Source: Candidatus Terrybacteria bacterium RIFCSPHIGHO2_01_FULL_43_35
GTDB lineage: Bacteria; Patescibacteriota; Minisyncoccia; Terrybacterales; GWB1-40-14
Length of the DNA: 38,792 nucleotides
Direction of reading: 5' to 3'
Assembly (NCBI GenBank): GCA_001822815.1
Contig: MHSR01000005.1
Coordinates: 1-38,792, forward strand
Part shown: positions 35,019 through 38,792 of the stretch, piece after piece
Layout: every line of letters starts with the position of its first letter
How positions within the stretch are numbered: position 1 is the first letter of the stretch
Notes under the pieces: model-generated
Databases searched by the model: none
What the model saw: only the letters and a program-made list of their open reading frames with translations
Told to the model about the DNA's origin: nothing
Program-made: the position numbers and the translations under genes

Positions 35019-38000
35019 TTAATTCTTCGTATTCTTTCTCTTTCTTGCAACAACTACTACCGCGGCGCTTGAAGGCAAAACGATCATCAGCATTAGAGAT
35101 ATCGCGAGAATCATATCTCCAAACAAGCCGCTTTGTGTCGCGCCTCCGGTATTAGGCAACGTAGAGAAGCCCAAGACCTGCGGCTGACGAACTTCAACAT
35201 TCGCATCATCAGTTATCGTGGCAAAGTTAGCGGCATTAACCGAAGCAGTATTGGTGTACACGCCAGAAGCAACATTCGGACCGACCAAAACAGCGTATGT
35301 AATGGTTTGGGATGCGCCCACGGCCATATTGCCGAGATTCCATGTCTGGGTTGTAGCGCCTGTCGGAACCACATAGGTGAATCCTGCCGGCAACGTATCG
35401 GTCAAAACAACATTGCTTGCAACACCCGGTCCCAGATTGGTCACAACAACGGTGTAGTTAAGCGTGCCATTGGGAGTGGTAAAAGATTCAAGAATAGATT
35501 TCGCGATGGTCAAAACCGGTGCAAGAGGAGCTGGAGGAGGTTGAGGCGGAGGTGAAGGCGGAGAATAGGGGGGATTAGGCGGACTATAAGGAGGCGCAAT
35601 ATCGTTATTGGTTATAGTACAAGACTTAACATCTGCTAAACCAAGGGTAATATTGCCGCTTGAATCACAGTCGCCACTGACAGCTGCGGTATAGCCGCTT
35701 TGGTTGGTTTCAGAAACCACATACGCACCCGCGCTGAAGGTATTTTGAGCGCCTGAGGTAACTTGGGTCTCGCCGACATATAATGGGAAGTCAGAAACAA
35801 TTTTCGTTCCGCCATTGTCGTTAATAACAACTTTAGTAACGGTAAGTTTTGGCGCGATATCATTGTTGGTGATAGTACAAGTATAATCTTGACCAGCAAC
35901 TACTATAACATTGCCTTGATTGTCGCAATCTCCAGAGAAAGAAACCGCGTATCCGGAATCAAGAGTTTCGCTTACAACGTAAGTAGCAGGGTCAAGTGTA
36001 AGAGTTTGACCGCTGGTAACTTGCGTCTCGTTTACAAACAGAGAGAATTGCGAAATTGTTTTTGTACCGCCGTTATCATTTATTACAACTTTGTACACGG
36101 TTAGACTGCCTTGAGTCGGAGGCGGCACAACACATTGTCCCTCAATCAGCACATAGCCATCAGGAACTGTTTCTTGAGGGCCTTCTAAATTAGGACAGAC
36201 ATCAACTAAAGTATTTGTTATGGTACATGTTGCAGAACCACCATTTGGAATATTAACTCCAGAACAATTGTTATATGCTGGGGTATAATTAGGCGCTGAA
36301 TCTTCAACGACAGAATATGTTCCGGCATTAACAGATAAATCATTTTGACCGTCTGGTTCAAAGGCTTGAGATTCGCCGCCATTAACCGAGAACAAGAAAT
36401 CTTCAGGGTTAAGATTGCCACCGTCAATTATTTTTTTAACGATAAGCGTTCCGGATTGATCATCATTTGTAATAACGCAACTCTTCAAATCTCCAAGAGC
36501 AAGTGTAATTGTTCCGTTTGCTAGACAGTCTCCTGAAATAGTGGCCGTGTACCCGGCATCTTCAGTTTCACTAACCGTGTATGGGCCGGCATCAAAACCG
36601 TTCAAATCTCCGGAAGTAACGGGGTTATTATCAACGAACAAGGGAAAATCGGACACTACCTTAGTTCCGCCGTTGTCGTTAATAACAATCTTGGTAACCA
36701 GAAGTTGTGGCTGGATATCATTGTTTGTAATCGTACAAACCACAGAGTCGCCCCAATCAAGGGTGATATCATCGCCGTTTTGGCTACCGCCGACGCATAC
36801 CCAATTGCTTGAAGAATAACCATCAGGACCGCCTGATTCAGAAAGGGTGTATGTACCCGGCTCAAATGTATTGTCGCTTGTTGCGCCACCTGCGCCAGAA
36901 ATTGGCGTTGGGCCATCATCAGCGTACAATGTCCAATCTGAAACGCTAGCTGTGCCACCATTATCAGTAATTACAACCTTTACCAAGGTTAATGAAGGGG
37001 CTGGTGGAGCAAAAGTATTTGTAGCTGTGCAGGTTACGTTTTCGTCAAGAGGTATTGCGACTTGGTCACCGTTTTGGGTGCCGCCATCACAACTCCAACC
37101 GCTCAAAACATAATAGGATGGACCGATTGATTCGGAAAGCGTATATGTGCCTGCTGAAAAAGTTGAATCGCTCGTAACACCGCTGGTACCCGAAATACTT
37201 GTTGGGCCCGTTGCGGTTAGTGTCCAGTCAGAAGCAGATGCAATGCCTCCATTAACTTCTTTCAATAAGGTTAAAGACGGAGCGATGTCATCATTAGTAA
37301 TAGTACAAGTCTTATTATCACCTACTCCAAGAGTAACGTTGCCGTTTGCATAGCAATAACCAGAAATTACACCCACATATCCTGCGAGATTGGTTTCGGA
37401 AACTACATAAGAGTCGGCGTTAAGCGTATTTGGCGTTCCAGATGTTACTTGGATCTCGTCCACGAACAGAGAGAAATCTGAAACTTGAGCATTGCCGCCA
37501 TTGTCATTAATAACTACTTTGTTAACCGTAAGAGTTCCGGTGGTCGGCGCGTTATCATTATTAGTAACTATGCAAAGTTTTTGTTCTCCCGCCGAAATCG
37601 TACCGCTACAATCAGTAGAATAAGAAACGGTGTAGCCGGTATATGCACTTTCTGTTACGGAATATGCGCCAGGCTTCAATTGCACCGGCGTTCCAAGGCC
37701 CGAACCAGGAAAACTTGTTGGGCTGGCATCCACTCCGCTAACGTTGATAGTAAAATCAGATGCCACAGCCGTGCCGCCGTTATCATTAATAACATTCTTC
37801 ACAACGGTCAATTCACCAGCTAAAACCGCATTGGCAGAAAGAGAACGATCTTGGTTCCCGCCTGAACCATCCAAATCAATTAAGCGTGTATGATATGGAG
37901 AACCGCTAATGCCGCCGGCAGAATTACCCGCACCCCACGTCACCGGCGAAGCAATGTGCCCGCCCCAAGCCAATAACACTGTAGATGAAGAGGTTGTAAA

Positions 38001-38690
38001 ATCTATTTGAAGCTGAGTTTCATCTTGACTTGCCGTTAGACTGCCCTGGCTTACGTAAGACATTCCTGTGATGGAGCCGTTCCAAACAGTCATATTCCGC
38101 TCAGCTGCGGGCAACGCATTAAAGGCCGCGGTTGGCTCACCGGTAACTGGACTACCAACACTAGAAGGTGCTGGAATAGCAAAAGTTGATGGCGCTCCAA
38201 GGCCGCTAATACCAGAAGTTGGATCTATCGTTTCAGCCGAATGGCCAAAAATGCTGTGCGGCTCTAAACGATTATAATGCGTAATAAAATCTATGGCGTG
38301 CTTACCGCTATGTTTAATATCCCACTCAATTTTTACAGTATGAGCTCCGGATGAAAGATTGGTCAAAACTAAACGATAAGGAATTGAATAGCCTTCGATG
38401 TAGTGAGCATTGGAACTACCCGCATTGCCGTTGACCCAACCACCCGTTACTAAATTACTATCGAGACAATTGCTGGGACTAGCGCTAGTTCCATTCCGAC
38501 ATTGATCAAGGTCGGCGCTTGCAGGAGCCGCCAAAGCAGCAAACGGCACAGACTGCGCCGTTAACGACAAAACCAGCATTGTTGATACAATGTAGGAATG
38601 TTTTAATTTACGACTAATTTTTTTGGCGAAATAAACCCGCGTGCCAAAGGCGCTGGGTCGGCCAAAATTCTGGAATATTTTGTGTTGCAT
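35019..38690 (-). CDS. Large cell-wall/surface-anchored repeat protein (prealbumin-like repeats, DUF11-like domain, LPNTG sorting signal)
   Basis: N-terminal signal; about eight copies of (L)TVxKVVINDNGGTxxVSDFxLFV...CTITNND; PPYSPPNPPYSPPSPPPQPPP linker; ESFTTPNGTLNYTVVVTNLGPGVASNVVLTDTLPAGF; LPNTGG + TM + RKRKNTKN. Confidence 0.93.
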   Translation of the reverse strand: MQHKIFQNFGRPSAFGTRVYFAKKISRKLKHSYIVSTMLVLSLTAQSVPFAALAAPASADLDQCRNGTSASPSNCLDSNLVTGGWVNGNAGSSNAHYIEGYSIPYRLVLTNLSSGAHTVKIEWDIKHSGKHAIDFITHYNRLEPHSIFGHSAETIDPTSGISGLGAPSTFAIPAPSSVGSPVTGEPTAAFNALPAAERNMTVWNGSITGMSYVSQGSLTASQDETQLQIDFTTSSSTVLLAWGGHIASPVTWGAGNSAGGISGSPYHTRLIDLDGSGGNQDRSLSANAVLAGELTVVKNVINDNGGTAVASDFTINVSGVDASPTSFPGSGLGTPVQLKPGAYSVTESAYTGYTVSYSTDCSGTISAGEQKLCIVTNNDNAPTTGTLTVNKVVINDNGGNAQVSDFSLFVDEIQVTSGTPNTLNADSYVVSETNLAGYVGVISGYCYANGNVTLGVGDNKTCTITNDDIAPSLTLLKEVNGGIASASDWTLTATGPTSISGTSGVTSDSTFSAGTYTLSESIGPSYYVLSGWSCDGGTQNGDQVAIPLDENVTCTATNTFAPPAPSLTLVKVVITDNGGTASVSDWTLYADDGPTPISGAGGATSDNTFEPGTYTLSESGGPDGYSSSNWVCVGGSQNGDDITLDWGDSVVCTITNNDIQPQLLVTKIVINDNGGTKVVSDFPLFVDNNPVTSGDLNGFDAGPYTVSETEDAGYTATISGDCLANGTITLALGDLKSCVITNDDQSGTLIVKKIIDGGNLNPEDFLFSVNGGESQAFEPDGQNDLSVNAGTYSVVEDSAPNYTPAYNNCSGVNIPNGGSATCTITNTLVDVCPNLEGPQETVPDGYVLIEGQCVVPPPTQGSLTVYKVVINDNGGTKTISQFSLFVNETQVTSGQTLTLDPATYVVSETLDSGYAVSFSGDCDNQGNVIVVAGQDYTCTITNNDIAPKLTVTKVVINDNGGTKIVSDFPLYVGETQVTSGAQNTFSAGAYVVSETNQSGYTAAVSGDCDSSGNITLGLADVKSCTITNNDIAPPYSPPNPPYSPPSPPPQPPPAPLAPVLTIAKSILESFTTPNGTLNYTVVVTNLGPGVASNVVLTDTLPAGFTYVVPTGATTQTWNLGNMAVGASQTITYAVLVGPNVASGVYTNTASVNAANFATITDDANVEVRQPQVLGFSTLPNTGGATQSGLFGDMILAISLMLMIVLPSSAAVVVVARKRKNTKN

Positions 38691-38761
38691 GTGTTTTTCT
38701 TCTTATTTATTTTTTGTTTAATTTATTAAAGTTTTTAATTAAATTTCCATTAACCTTTCTA

Positions 38762-38790
38762 ATTGTACTACAAAATAATGATCTTGTCAA
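38762..38790 (-). promoter_or_regulatory. Promoter TTGACA-17-TACAAT
   Basis: Upstream of the surface protein gene. Confidence 0.75.
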
Positions 38791-38792
38791 CC

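Noticed and set aside
35590-37830. CRISPR-like repeat pattern
   Set aside because: Repeats are about 250-nt diverged coding repeats of a protein, not short identical repeats with unique spacers.
35133-38277. Multiple plus-strand ORFs and internal minus ORFs within the surface protein gene
   Set aside because: Shadow ORFs in a repeat-rich gene; same repeated antisense peptides arise from the repeats.

Overview
This 38.8-kb window looks like chromosomal DNA of a Patescibacteria/CPR (Parcubacteria-like) bacterium, judging by gene content and style. Most genes are on the minus strand. Core loci: the start of a dcw cluster (mraZ-rsmH-ftsL-like-ftsI, the last truncated at the window edge), uppS, glyA, folD, rplJ-rplL with an L10-leader-like RNA, dnaG-rpoD, tRNA-Val(CAC) and tRNA-Asn(GTT). 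Accessory loci: a membrane-anchored ClpB/C-like AAA+ protein with a degenerate first ATPase domain, a soluble histidine kinase plus lone receiver, an FtsH-like AAA+ protein that lost HEXXH, a P-loop kinase-CYTH fusion, two paralogues of an unrecognised small protein family, secreted PA14, Gmad2 and lipoprotein genes, a deoxyhypusine-synthase-like enzyme, and a sortase next to a 1223-aa LPNTG repeat surface protein. The most interesting non-coding signals are: a compact, almost fully paired segment between uppS and tRNA-Val (candidate ncRNA); a bipartite motif shared by that segment and the mraZ upstream region; two double-hairpin elements of identical architecture ending directly at the ATGs of ftsL-like and rplJ; a 57-bp direct repeat (one mismatch) bracketing a lipoprotein gene, with each copy just upstream of a promoter; and a cluster of TTATCCACA boxes and GGTGGG repeats upstream of mraZ. 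No CRISPR array, prophage or transposase was seen. All calls come from reading sequence and ORF translations; no database search was run.
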